Shown: piece by piece, positions 37,387 to 48,676 of the stretch
Numbering within the stretch: position 1 is the first letter of the stretch
Layout of the letters: the number at the start of each line of letters is the position of its first letter
Assembly: GCF_000516985.1 (NCBI RefSeq)
Contig: NW_006917093.1
Span: 186,001 to 250,000 of the forward strand
From: Pestalotiopsis fici W106-1
Taxonomy: Eukaryota; Ascomycota; Sordariomycetes; Amphisphaeriales; Sporocadaceae
Length of the DNA: 64,000 nt
Direction: 5' to 3'
The notes under the pieces: generated by a model
What the model was told of the DNA's origin: nothing
Databases searched by the model: none
Seen by the model: the letters and a program-made list of their open reading frames with translations, nothing else
Program-made: the position numbers and the translations under genes

Positions 37387-40300
37387 CTAGGCGGTCATGC
37401 CCGTTTCGCGTTGATGTTTGACAATGTAATAAGTGATGAGATTCTTTGGGTCGTCCTTCAGTCCCTTGATACTGTCCCAAAACCTCTGCTCGCCGACTCT
37501 GGCGTGCAACTGAACGCACAGGTGCACAGCGTCCATCCGAACGCCACTCTCCTTGCTGTCTAGACACCTTGCAGACAAGGTGCACATGCCCTGAAGCTCA
37601 CTCTCGCTAGGGTCGTAGTCGGCGTGGTTCTCGACGAGCTGCTTCATAATGTGGAGGCCCATCTGTAGGCTGCGACCACTACGGGCATCCGCTTTTTCCA
37701 GTAACGACTCGCAGCGCCGGGTCATGGAGACAGCAATCGTGGGCGCATCCCCCAACTTGGCAAGCTCTTCCGCCAGGAGCTCGAGACCTGACACAATGTG
37801 TGTGCGTGCATCGTAATTGGCACGAGTAGTAATCAGTGCTTCGAGCCCGCGCGAGACATGAGGCTGGAAATTGTCTCGAGCATTCTTCAACAACAGTTTT
37901 GTTGTCGCAAGGATTTGAGCCTTCACATCTTGGATCTTCGTATTCTCTAGGGAGTCTAGAGGTGCCTCCAGGTATTCGAACAATCCCAGAAGAAGAGCAT
38001 CAAATGAGCTGTCTGATGGGATCGACTTGGGGTCCCGTAGGATTGACTGCAGTTTGCGGAAGCCATGGACGTCAAGGGTCTGTGCCTTGACACGCTTAAT
38101 ACCACTGTCAAGTAGTCGAGCGTTTGGGCCAGACTTGTCTGCAGACAGCGTGATCGGCGTCGCATCATTTCCGTTGGGCAGCCCGGATAGCTGCGCCGCA
38201 TCTGCATTGACAGGCTTATCTTCGAGTACAGGGCGTTCTGGACTTGCGCTCACAGTTGGCTTTGGCGTCGCCTGATCCTCTGTAAAGGGGTCTTCGTATA
38301 CTGTCAGAGATTTGGAGGGTGTTTGTGCTGGTGTGGGAGCGCCTTCTGTTGCAATTGCATCGTCCACACTTGCTGGTTCCGCAGCATGGTCATCTTCTTC
38401 TGGCACAACAATTTCGGGCGTAATGATTGTTGGTGCTTCTGGCGGGCTTTGTGGCACGTTTGCACTCTCTGTCACGGTGTCAATGCTGGGAACTTCCAAT
38501 GTCAAATCCTCATTTGCCTCAGTAGCCTTTGACGGGCTACTTGGAAGAAGATTTGATACTGTAGCCTTGACTTTTGCTGGACTAGTTCTCGGGGAGACGA
38601 GTATTGGCGCAGTCTTACTGTGAAGCGGTCTCGGGGGAGAAGTAATACCAGTCTCGCTACGGGTTGGTTGGTGTCCAGGCTTGCTCTTTGGCGCCGTCCT
38701 TTTAGGAGACCCCAAGATTGTCTTGGATGCCAGTGGCTTTGACTTCACATCAGGAGGGCTTGCGCGGGTATCGTGGTTTCTACCAGAATACGGGCCTGCA
38801 GTTGCGGGTCTTGGGGCCATTTCTGGGCGCCTTTTTGCAGGCCGCATGGGTGCAGCAGATATGCCAGCATGCGATTTGCCTGCAGTGTCTGACCTTGGTC
38901 TCGTCGTGGACGGTGCAGCTCCGGAGGCTGTGGAAACGGTGGTTGTGGTTGATGTAGTCCGCGCCGGAGACACCGCAGCCATGGCAGAGCCCGGTCGTGG
39001 TGGCAATGTCTTGGTTGTCAAGGCCCTCTTCTGGGCCATCATGGTTTCCCTGAGTGAAGGCTTCGAGGTCGTACCAATAGTGCTCTTCGAGAAGCCGAGT
39101 CCAGGTCGCGGTGCAGGTTCAGCCTTGGCTGTCGAATTCGGGTTGTTTACGTCTTTTTGGAGGAGTTTTTGAGCCGAACCATCAAGCCCATTCATAATTC
39201 TTGCAAAGAGTTAGCGAACCAAATCATTACTACACAGTACAATGATTATACTCACTTTTCAGCCTGGCTAGGCCAAATTGGAGCAAAGGTCCAGTATGTA
39301 GCACGCATTTCCGCCCTTACCCCTGGATTGGCATCAGTCAAGCCCTTTTTGATGCATTTCTCGAGCAGATCGAGACCGCCAGAATGCTCAATATGACTTT
39401 TGTGGTGACCCTCCTTCTTGATCAGCGTCGTGAGCCAACCACTGACATATGTTCTTGGCTGAACATTCTTGTCCTGGCAGGCCATCCACATGTGTTGCAT
39501 GATCCTAGCATTGTATGTGACCCGACCCACGATGGTGCTCACAGTTGTATTTGCGAGCTGAGAAGCGATTTTCTTGGTATTGGCTGTCGCTTTGACAAAC
39601 GTCTGCATGAACAGTTCAACCATTGGATCCATGCCCGGCCCAAACGTGTTGGCGATATCCTGGACCAGGGCGCATGACTCCTTTGAAAGACTGGTTCTCA
39701 GAGACGTTACGCCTTTTATGATCCCATCTTGCAGAGCCTTGCACTCCTGCAGGAAAGGGGCAGCGAAATCGGATGGCACATTTCCAGCGATGAGTCTGCG
39801 TAGCTTAGTGATGCTCTCCTCACGCTTTAGCCAATTTTGTTCCGTCTCCCTGCCATCAAACCAAATGTGCATCTCCCTAAAGATCTCATCTAGTTCCCGG
39901 TTTGTGTTGACATAGGATGGCTCGACCGAGTCTGCCTTTGCCTCGGGTGGGGCAGGGGTATTTGATCTTTCGGGGCCAAGCGACGAAACGCTTGCAGTCA
40001 TTTTTGGTCGTACCAGTGGTGCCGAGTCGGGTCGCGTTTCAGGTTCGATCCGGGAAGCAGAAGTCGGAGCCAGCTCCTTTACGATGGCGGCCTCAATTGC
40101 TGGTCGCACCTTGAAGTTCTTGAGCTGTTTCTTCAAATCCGATTTGGCTGGGTTGGAGGCATCCCTAGACTAGGTTAACATTTAGAACCACGGCGACTGG
40201 GTTGCAAACATGCCTAAAGAGCTCGATCACGGTGCCCTTGGCTGTTTCCCGCACCATTCCGTCAGCGTCCTCTAATAATTCCATCAGGGTTGGCACAAAT

Positions 40301-40877
40301 GCCCTGAATGGCATGTCGTGATCCTTGTGCATCTGATATCTTGTAAGCCACCTATCGGATACTCGCGCTTCTACGCAAATGTAGGGACACATCTTTCAAG
40401 GGCACGGCGTACCTGAAGTAACCACTGCATTCCTGATTCCTTTGCTCTTGAGCTCTTTCCTGCCATGGCAACATTGCGCACAAATCTTTCGGCCTCGGTA
40501 GGTGTTACTAAGTACATGGTTGTCATGGCCTGTATCGCGAGTGCCCTCAGCTTATCCCGCTGATCACCCAATTTGTCGACAACCAGGGGTAGGGTTGCTT
40601 TTGCTTCCTTGATGATGTACTTGGGTTCCTGGCGCGAGAGGCGCGTGAGCAGATGGTTGAGCGCAGTAAAGCCGGCATTGGCGAGGATCGCGTGTTGCGA
40701 CATGGAGGCAATTCGCAGGGCTTCGAAGAGCGGCTGGACACAGGAGTCAGGCACAGTGTGCTGCTTGATGCCGGACTTGACGGTCGTCACGGCCTGGGAC
40801 TTGATGTCTACAGAGACATCTTTGCGCAAAATCACCAACAGGTCGGCGACCTGCTGGTCAGTTATTCTCTCTGCCAT
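37387..40877 (-). CDS. stu1: Stu1, CLASP-family microtubule-binding protein
   Basis: Four exons (40877-40413, 40332-40214, 40164-39256, 39199-37387) give 1,101 residues. The N-terminal TOG/HEAT region (about 1-205) starts MAERITDQQVADLLVIL and contains FTALNHLLTRLSRQEPKYI. A second TOG-like domain lies at about 250-500 with WLKREESITKLRRLI and PLIVK-type helices (here VELFMQTFVKATANTKKI). A long Ser/Pro/Lys-rich basic linker (about 500-830) follows, with many SP/TP sites, then a C-terminal helical domain (about 880-1095). CLASP proteins stabilise microtubules at kinetochores, spindle midzone and cortex. Intron 2 (40165-40213) has a GC donor (AG|GCATGT) that must be used to keep frame, giving VIELFRDASNPAK. 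TAG at 37387-37389 is followed by a further open frame (see findings). Start ATG at 40877. Confidence 0.93.
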
Positions 40878-42483
40878 GCCCTAGATTGGGGGGGAGGCAG
40901 GGAGTGTTGCGAAATAAATTTCTAGAGTATTCCTGTGGTCAGTCGTACAAGTTCGGATCAGACTGTTATTATTGGAGAGACGCGGAAGGCGGCGCCGAAT
41001 GAAGGTGAAGCGGGCGCGTCGTTGGAGAAAAGGGGCAGAATTGCCGTCGCGCAATGTAGTGTGTGGTGCGACATACCGATTGATTGTTATTGACAATTGT
41101 GATTGTTTTGCGATTCTGCGACTCGATGCACAGGTCGGAGCATGGAAGGCTGTGAGCAAGCTATCGAGTCAACGGATGCGATATGCAAAAGGGGGCGATT
41201 GGAAAAGCGGCGGTTCGATTTCGCGAGTTGTTTTTGTTTGTTGGCATCCAAAGAAAAAAGAAGCAAGTTTGGCGTGTCGGTGGTGATGTCGCTTCCCGTC
41301 GCAGCCTTTGCGAGACCGTGGTGTCTTTCTCTGTAATCAATGGAGATCAAGTCCAATGTTGTTCCAATGCGACCTAAACACCCCCACTCGAGCGACGCTA
41401 GTGAAGCTGCTCCAACTGGCCGAGCAACCATCAGTTGTTGTCAATAAAGGTTAAAGTACCAATATGCGCGATGGAGCTCGTTGAATGATCGCAATCATAT
41501 AACTCTTGTACCATCTATTCGAAGTTTTGGGACATTCTTGTTACAGCATTCTGTCTTTTTCAACTATTGCGCACCATTTGGACTGAGGGGACATTAAAGT
41601 CTAGTGGCTTGAGATTCGGTCTCAAAAGCACAGTTCCCTTGAGGGCCCAGTGCCGCCCACGGTACATTAGTCGCAGGGATTGCGCCGTCCAAGACTCCGG
41701 ATTCTTACTTAATAATAGACGTACTACTGAAATATACTGTGTAGTAGCCCCTCGAGGAGCCGCGAAAGGACGCGCCAACCCAGAACGGTACAGGCAAGAT
41801 TGCAAGATTTCCAATGCATCCCAGAACCCCGAGGGCGAAAAAAACTGGCGCTAGGGGAGGGGCAATGGCTCCGTCTTGGCCGTCTGTCTATCAGGGACCA
41901 AAGGAACACGCGAGACATTGACAAGGGATATGAGCGGTCGCGGGGCAAAGCTTTTGCCTCCACCTACCATAGACGGTAACCCTACCTCTATATTACCGAC
42001 CATAAAAACGTAGTCCCTGGCTACAGTACTATATTGCCAACTCATCTACCCTGCTTGAGGCCTTGTCCACCTATGAGAGGCGATTTGCCATGATGTGGAA
42101 TACGAGTGAGATATATAAATCGTAGTATGAAACCTGTTTGCTGCGAAATAGCTTCGTGAAATCTTCTTTTTGTCTTGGACCGGACCAGACTGGTGTCACA
42201 TGAACAGCAAGCCACGATCCGCATAAAACAGGCCCTAGGCCGACAAGTCATCTCTGCTGGCAACCATCGTCACGACTCATTGCTGTCCCTTGATACGTCC
42301 ACCGTGTCCAAACCAAGGTATAATACAGGAGGCGATATTTACAAAGCAGTGATACTGGTTCCGCGCCTGTTTGAAATCACATCACCCACTGCTTATCTGT
42401 GCTTTACTTTGCCGTACCTCTTTTGTTCATTTTCCGATCAACGTCCGGCTTACTTTCTTCAAATCTATTAGACAAGCAAGTAT
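40878..42483. other. divergent promoter region between STU1 (-) and the BSP peptidase (+)
   Basis: About 1.6 kb. No convincing gene on either strand. The first 400 bases are G/A-rich next to the STU1 start. A purine/pyrimidine switch lies near 41450; nothing else recognised. Confidence 0.45.
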
Positions 42484-43422
42484 ATGCCTCTGCCACCGTT
42501 CAGCTCCGTGGCGCCCCGGCCCGAGCATCTCTTCATGCCGGCTGTATCCTATCAGATCGAGGCACCGTCCTCCACGGCGGCAGCACCAACGCCGTCACCG
42601 CTGCCTCTTCGTCTGGCCCCGGAGACGTCTACATCACAATCATTGACAAATGGCGGCGAGACCGCCGAGGCGCACAAGCCCTTTCCGGTGCCGAAACTCC
42701 GTCTGGAGATGCGGGACCTGAACCACGCAGGCGCCGGCATCTTTTTGCAAGCCATCAACGTCGCCGGCACCCTGCCGACGTGCGTGCAAAACGTGCTGCA
42801 AAAGCTGTACATGTCGCCCGGAGCGGCGGGCGCGCCACACTACTATCGGCCCCCGCCGACGCGTTCCGTGACGCTCGTGCTCCGCGACATGGGCGGCGGT
42901 GTCGCCTACACGACGGGTTCGGACCTTGACTCCGACCACAAGGAGATCCACTTCAACCTGGGCTACATTGCGGGCCTCGCACCTGAGCGCCGCACCGCAG
43001 AGATCACTGGCGTCCTCACCCATGAGCTGGTCCACTGCTACCAGCACACAGGTTACGGTTCGTGCCCGGGTGGCCTTGTCGAGGGCATTGCCGACTGGGT
43101 GCGCTTGAGATGTGACCTGGCGCCGCCGCACTGGGACAGCAAAAAGCCAGGCACCAGGTGGGACGGCGGATATCAACACACGGCTTATTTCCTTGCCTAC
43201 TTGGAGAAAAGATTTGGTGAAGAGACTGTGCGGAAAATCAATGAGACCCTGAGGACAACCAGGTACGAGGAAAAGTCCTTTTGGACCGGGCAGCTGGGCA
43301 GACCAGTGGAGCAGCTTTTCGAGGACTACACGAGTGAACTGAAGAAAGAAGGCAATGTTACTGAGAGCGCTGAGAAGCGAGGAAAACAGGAGAACAAGGT
43401 TGACGAGGGTACGCAGACCTAG
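42484..43422 (+). CDS. BSP-family zinc metallopeptidase-like protein (plant basic secretory protein type)
   Basis: A single exon of 312 residues. After a Pro/Ser/Ala-rich lead of about 65 residues the globular domain starts with VPKLRLEMRDLNHAGAGIF and holds the zinc-binding block THELVHCYQHTG near 180-190 and GGLVEGIADWVRLR near 198-210. These match the HExxH and downstream Glu/Asp signature of the basic secretory protein family (PF04450), related to the metzincin-like peptidases of plants, fungi and bacteria. YQHTAYFLAYLEKRFG follows, as in other members. There is no signal peptide, so this copy looks intracellular or non-classically secreted, unlike the plant proteins. The C-terminus is a short charged tail. 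Substrate unknown. The start ATG at 42484 is the first in frame after a stop-bearing leader. Confidence 0.88.
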   Translation: MPLPPFSSVAPRPEHLFMPAVSYQIEAPSSTAAAPTPSPLPLRLAPETSTSQSLTNGGETAEAHKPFPVPKLRLEMRDLNHAGAGIFLQAINVAGTLPTCVQNVLQKLYMSPGAAGAPHYYRPPPTRSVTLVLRDMGGGVAYTTGSDLDSDHKEIHFNLGYIAGLAPERRTAEITGVLTHELVHCYQHTGYGSCPGGLVEGIADWVRLRCDLAPPHWDSKKPGTRWDGGYQHTAYFLAYLEKRFGEETVRKINETLRTTRYEEKSFWTGQLGRPVEQLFEDYTSELKKEGNVTESAEKRGKQENKVDEGTQT

Positions 43423-43782
43423 ATATGTACTCTGCAGTAACCGAGATATCAAGTTCCCTGGTCAGCACGTTTGAATTTGCTGTACGCATAATAGAAGAGA
43501 CATGTTTTCGCTCTAATAGCATATCAGCTCCCCTTAGTCGGTCGCCGTGGAGCAAGATACTATGATCAATCGAGATGGCTTCTGCAATTCAAGAATACAG
43601 TAATGCTGAATTGAAAGCGGTGGTACCCATGCCTAGTATACGAATCAAGTCCCATCTACGCCGATTACCAAGTCCCAATGTGCTTAAAATCCTTCCCTTT
43701 GACGCCATGCCTCCCAAAACAATAAGAAAGTATCCCTTGGACGATATATGGAGGTAGTCAGAATTGAAAGACTGCGGGTTTA
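43423..43782. other. convergent 3' flanks
   Basis: About 360 bases between the BSP-type gene (+) and the next minus-strand gene. No gene seen. Confidence 0.5.
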
Positions 43783-44934
43783 TTATGCACGAGCGGGGTG
43801 AGCACCGCCATCGCTCTCACTGATGACGCTGCCGACTTCTGTCCAGCTTGCCGGAGTGAGCATCCCCTCGTCATCACTCATAACATCATCGTGTCGACCA
43901 GATACAGAGTGAATCTCCTCGCCAATGTCCTCACCAGACCCTGCGAGGGAAGCCGAGTCTGTTGGTGTCAATTGTCCTTCACTAATGAGCTCTGGCTCGG
44001 ACAGAGGACCTGCTGGCGAAACAGGGAGTGGAGAGTAGAAGCCACTGTGGGATGCTTCTGCCCAGGCTTGAATCGAGCTGTATGCCTCGTGTCTGTCTTC
44101 CTGTCCTGCTGTCATATATTCCTCGGGGCCGAGTTCGCGCTCCGAGACAGCAGAGACGGGTTCCGGCAGTGGTTGACGAGCCAGGGTATCAACATCAATC
44201 AAGTTGGAAGGAATGTGCTCTGGAGGTGCTGAAAGGGTGGCGCTAGTTTCACGGTCGTGATTGTCCTGGTGATCTTGCGAAACGCTGTAGATATCATCCA
44301 GCTCGTCCTTTTCTGGCTCCATCAAGCTGTTCTCAAGTGCAACATGCTCATCAATGCCGTGTTCGTCAGCAAAGGGATTCGTCAAGATGGAGTAATTTAG
44401 GCCTCGAGCACCCTCGCCACGGCGTCTGAGACCGCCTGCCTCGGCACCCTGGACATCAGCTCCGCTGTTGAAGATGAAGGCACCCTTCTCGTTGGTGGTA
44501 TCCTTTTGCAAGAAATCATCAAAGCTCGAACCCCTAGATGCGGTTCTCCGTGGCTCAACTTGAGGGGTCTTTTCCTGATCCTTGATTTCCTGATTTCTCT
44601 TGGATTCGGCAATGGAATTCCAGTACATCAGCTCCTCCCTCTGTCGCCGCCTCGTCTCCTCGTCGGCATCGACGCCTTGCTCGTCGCCCCTGCGAATATC
44701 GATGCCGCGCGACAGCAAAAAGCCCTCGGCGTCCTCGGGGCGATTGTAGAGGTTCTCGCGTTCCTGCGGGGAAATGCTGTCGCCGAGAGAGTGCAGGGCG
44801 ATGGCGATGCGCTGGCGCAGGTCTTCGGCGATGCGTCGCAGCTCTGGCGATTCGTAAATGGCGACGCCTACAGCGACGACAACGCCAACGGCTATCACGC
44901 CAGCTGAGAGGGCAGCATGGTTAATGGCAGGCAT
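43783..44934 (-). CDS. Single-pass membrane protein of unknown function
   Basis: A single exon of 383 residues starting MPAINHAALSAGVIAVGVVV. One hydrophobic segment covers about residues 8-27 (GVIAVGVVVAVGVAIYES) and is followed at once by a charged helix (ELRRIAEDLRQRIAIALHSL), typical of an N-terminal signal anchor with a cytosolic body. A conserved-looking block NLYNRPEDAEGFLLSRGIDI and a helix of Arg/Glu (EETRRRQREELMYWNSI) come next. The remaining ~230 residues are acidic and disordered, ending LTPASWTEVGSVISESDG. I recognise it only as a protein of the kind annotated hypothetical in Sordariomycetes. Mitochondrial outer membrane or ER would fit; neither is shown. The only ATG before the hydrophobic segment is at 44934. 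Confidence 0.75.
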   Translation of the reverse strand: MPAINHAALSAGVIAVGVVVAVGVAIYESPELRRIAEDLRQRIAIALHSLGDSISPQERENLYNRPEDAEGFLLSRGIDIRRGDEQGVDADEETRRRQREELMYWNSIAESKRNQEIKDQEKTPQVEPRRTASRGSSFDDFLQKDTTNEKGAFIFNSGADVQGAEAGGLRRRGEGARGLNYSILTNPFADEHGIDEHVALENSLMEPEKDELDDIYSVSQDHQDNHDRETSATLSAPPEHIPSNLIDVDTLARQPLPEPVSAVSERELGPEEYMTAGQEDRHEAYSSIQAWAEASHSGFYSPLPVSPAGPLSEPELISEGQLTPTDSASLAGSGEDIGEEIHSVSGRHDDVMSDDEGMLTPASWTEVGSVISESDGGAHPARA

Positions 44935-47900
44935 TTTTGCGTGTTTCAACGTCACATGCAACGGAAGAAAAATGGGGAAAAGAAGATGGTAATGATACGA
45001 AAATTGATGGTTCCAAAAAAGAAACAAGATGGCACAATACGGTTATTCTTTAACAGATACAAAGCAACAACATTTGATGAGACAGACGGGAAATAGCCGA
45101 CTATTGGTCCTCGAGACCAAAGCCACGCAAGCAAGCTGGTTGATTTTGCCACCACTTTTGCAAGTACCCAGGCAAGGCAACCATATTTGTCAATCAACTG
45201 AGGAAGAGCTCCGGTTCAAGACGTCGCTCGTGCTTCCTTGTGGCACGAGCGCGGGGTAACTGACCACTGAACCTCGAGTGACAGCTCAGCTACCAGATCT
45301 TGGCCCTCCGCTGGAGAGAGAGGGGCACATGTGTGTTTGACAGCGGGACAGTGATACGATTGATTGATTGGCAGTAGAGCAAGCGACAGAATCTGGGAGG
45401 GAGGGAATTCAAAAGCAACTCACCTTTGACGGCAATAGGGATAGGCATTCTACTCCCAGGTGCGGATTTTGAGTGAATGTGCTTAGGTGCAAGAATAGAG
45501 GAAGAAAAGAAACAGGAATACATGCAAGAAGAAAAAAAAGGAAAAGGCTATGGTAGATGAATGCCTGCCCAGTGCCAGCCTACCTCACATTACCTCCGTC
45601 CATACCGACACAATTCAATAGCCGCCCAGCCTTAAATTCCTCCCTCTCGCCGGCTCTGAGGGAGAAAAGGCCCGGGTTCAAATCAAGGCGGGCGTGACGC
45701 ACTGCAAGGCATTAACCAAGCCGCCATTACGTCCCTTTCTGCCCCTTAGTTCTTAGTTACTGCCAAACCTACTAGTAGCTAATGGCCAGAAAGGTATGTG
45801 GTGACATAACCTTCTACAAAGTCCTGCTACGAGCCTCAGCTGCAGTGTGTGTAAGCCTCGAACCTTAGATTTCGGCGCATCGGTGGTTTTCGATGAGTGA
45901 CAGCAGTCATGATAGGTAATATGCCTGCCTTCTCTTATCTCACCAACCGCGATAACGACACACATATTGGCCCCGCAACCTGCAAGCACCAACAACCAAC
46001 TTTCTCTCGAGGGCCTTGGCCAGCGTACATTGTTTTGTGGCAGTTGCCTCTACTGTAGGTCTTGGTTCATTGTCTGATATTTGAACTTACGCACAAATGA
46101 TGATCATATACTACAACACACCAAGCTGAAACCTCTCCTAATTCTGTCATCTCATTATTTAGAGGTATCCAATGTAGTAATATAATAACCAAAGCCAGCC
46201 CGTCCGTGTCTGAGCGAAAAGACAAAAACAAAGGATGAATGATAATAGAAGTGCCATGATATTTAATGTATAGAGCACCAGAGGGCAAATTGTTGAAAAA
46301 CACTATTTTCTCTTCTTGTTTTTTTTTTTTTCTCTCTTATTTTCTTCCTTTGGCATTTTTCTTAAAATCATTAATAAGATGACTTTAGCTATTCGCTGCG
46401 CAAATCGGTGTTTTTCAACAATTTGCCCTCTGGGCAACCGTAAATATCAGCAGAAGAAAGCGCAATCTTCAAGCTTGTATTGTCCAGTTTATCAACTTGT
46501 GAACCTCAAATTGCTTTCATGTTGTATAATGCCTTCAAAGACTTGCGCCTACTATACGCGTCAAATGATTGGTTCAATGTTACGGCAACCATGCCAAGCC
46601 TTTACTCTCCAACGTTCAACCTACAAAAGTTAGAAAGGTCAAATACCTCAAGAAGACGACATACGAAAATAAGGTAGTGTTGATAGACTCATGGACTGTT
46701 ATTTACCATATACTACAAGTGACAGAAACACCAGCTCGTACTAATTCTAGCGTATCAGTGTACAGATTCACACAACCTGGGAAACTACATTTTAGGTGCT
46801 GATACCCACACATCCAAATCGTTCGGTCCTTTCCCCCCTACTACTACCTACCTACCACATCTTGTATCTTCATGTTCACCTTTAGATTGCCGTCAAAGAG
46901 TAGGAGAAAAAAAAAACCTCACCCAGTGGCGTATCGGGGTGAAACTCTTGTCCGTCCATGTAGAGGAGACGCAACCCATGTCAAACCGGGACAAGGCGAA
47001 AGACTGCCCATCTACGCGCGCGAGACCTTGTCTCACTTGCAGCCTCATCGATGAGACTGATCTTCCATGAATGGGCTCAGCGAACCTTGGTACCCAGTAC
47101 AGAAAAGTCACGATATCCCAAGGAGCTGAAATGGTAGTATCGTCGGCAATATCCACTCGAGAGGCGACACTGAAAATTCCGCCTTTTGTTTCAACACCGT
47201 AGCTATCAAATATACTTTAGCTTGTGCTCGCTAGAATAGGTACACAGATACGAAGCTACTCTGTATATAGAACACTAATCACGGGCCTCGGCAAGCGGAT
47301 CAAAGAGAGAGAAAAAAACAATAACAGTGTACATGGCGTTAAGGAAAAGAGCCAAGGTGAGCAAGCAGAGCGAGCAGCGCGCCAATGTTGCCCACCCAAA
47401 ACCCCTTCGCCGTGCTCGCCGTACGTACACTACTGTCCTGGGTTAATAACCCCGAAGGCGTCCAGTCCAGTGCAGTGTTGGGTAATCTGAAATGACGCGG
47501 AAAGCTGGGAAGAACATGGCTGACCGGCTCCGCTGTGGAGCTGTACATTCCTCGTCGTATCGTTTTGAATCGTCAGGCAACGCCAAAGTAGCGCACTACA
47601 AAGAAAGTGGTGCATGAGTCGTGAGCGAGTCCGCTTCTGGCTCGGAGAGTTGTGTGTTGCCCCTTGGGGCCCATCACTTTCGTTGCCAACCCCTACTTTT
47701 TTTCGTGGGGAAAGAGAAATTCCTCCCGGATTCCATCTCGAAATCTCCAGGTTTTCTAAAACGTTCGGTTCTTCTTTTACGGTTTCCACTTAGTCAGTGC
47801 CAAGAGTTTTTGTGCTGTCAGGGTGTGGGATAATCTTCTTTCTCATTCGTTCGTCACTATCTATATACAGGTCCTGCCAAGACCAGAGAAAGAGGATAAT

Positions 47901-48390
47901 AGGTAGAACCATACCAAGATTAAGTTGGAGGGTCCTGGGGATAAGGAGCAAATAAAAATAACTGCTGAAGATCCTAGCACCACTGAGGCAGGTATTCGCG
48001 GTGCGAGAAATCGTGCAACCAACGCCACCGGGCTATCCGTATCCTAGGATAGTGTACCGAAAACCGCAAAATGGGGAATAATTTTCCAACTCCACTAATA
48101 GATAAAAAAAAAAAATGCAGATATAAGAGGACAATGGGACACTCGAGGGGCGCCCATTGGCGAACGGCCCCTAGTCGGCGTCTCCACCAACCGCAAGGAC
48201 AAGCTTTTGCGACAAGCGTCGGCCTATGTCGGTATTGCGCGAGTTCTAGAGTAGTGAACTCTTAGCTGGATCCAGTCCACTTTGTGAGAACGGGCCAGCT
48301 TGATTGTCCGTGATGGAAGGCAGAGAATATTGTAGCTGGAGAGACGCAGATGCAGACGTTCTAAGAGCATTTTTGCTTTGAACAATGTGC
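44935..48390. other. gene-poor 3.5 kb stretch
   Basis: Contains the promoter of the gene at 44934 and the 3' flank of the small gene at 48391. No frame with protein-like composition was found. A long T/C tract lies at 46305-46355, inside the inverted-repeat element listed separately. A sequence near 45853-45868 looks like a tRNA B box on the minus strand but has no A box or paired stems. Confidence 0.45.
46278..46433. mobile_element. MITE-like element or hairpin: 26-bp perfect inverted repeat
   Basis: The 26 bases at 46278-46303 (beginning CCAGAGGGCAAATTG) reappear as their exact reverse complement at 46408-46433, with 104 bases between. The trinucleotide GCA lies directly outside each arm (46275-46277 and 46434-46436), so the whole is 156 bases with a possible 3-bp target duplication. 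This is the structure of a miniature inverted-repeat element of a cut-and-paste DNA transposon. The same arms, if transcribed, would form a perfect 26-bp stem that a Dicer could cut. The centre is T/C-rich and codes for nothing. The two readings cannot be told apart from one copy. Confidence 0.6.
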
Positions 48391-48676
48391 TTAGTGGCTG
48401 GAGGAGACAGACCCGGCCGATGAGGTCGTCTTGCTGGACGAGGTAGACATGTCCGAGTCGGTCCGAGTAATGCCAGGGTTGGCAGTGCGGTGCTTGTCGC
48501 TGTCGTAAATGTCAGATAAACTGGTTCTGAAGACTTTCTGATGAGTTCGTAATGGTAGTGACTTACTATGCGTGGCGGTCGCTGTGGAGAGTGCACTTCC
48601 ACTTGCCTCCACCAGTCTTGAGGGTGAACTGGACGGGCTTGGTGTCAAGGACAGACTTGATATCTTGAGAAGGCAT
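48391..48676 (-). CDS. Small protein of unknown function, 79 residues
   Basis: Two exons (48676-48567 and 48520-48391) joined across a 46-nt intron. The donor is GTAAGT; the acceptor CCAG at 48521 is the only nearby one that keeps frame. The protein starts MPSQDIKSVLDTKPVQFTLK, continues with GGGKWKCTLHSDRHAYLSD, and ends in a Ser/Thr-only tail (STSSSKTTSSAGSVSSSH). The N-terminal half has the density of a folded mini-domain; the tail is disordered. There is no signal peptide. A strong TATA-like box lies about 180 bases upstream, and the gene stands alone in a long gene-poor stretch, which suggests a regulated, possibly stress- or stage-induced gene (inference). I do not know its function. 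Confidence 0.68.

Noticed and set aside
45853..45868. tRNA B-box-like sequence on the minus strand
   Set aside because: No matching A box at the right distance and no paired acceptor or T-arm stems.
46316..46633. 105-codon Phe-rich open frame
   Set aside because: It arises from the T/C-rich centre of the inverted-repeat element and has no coding character.
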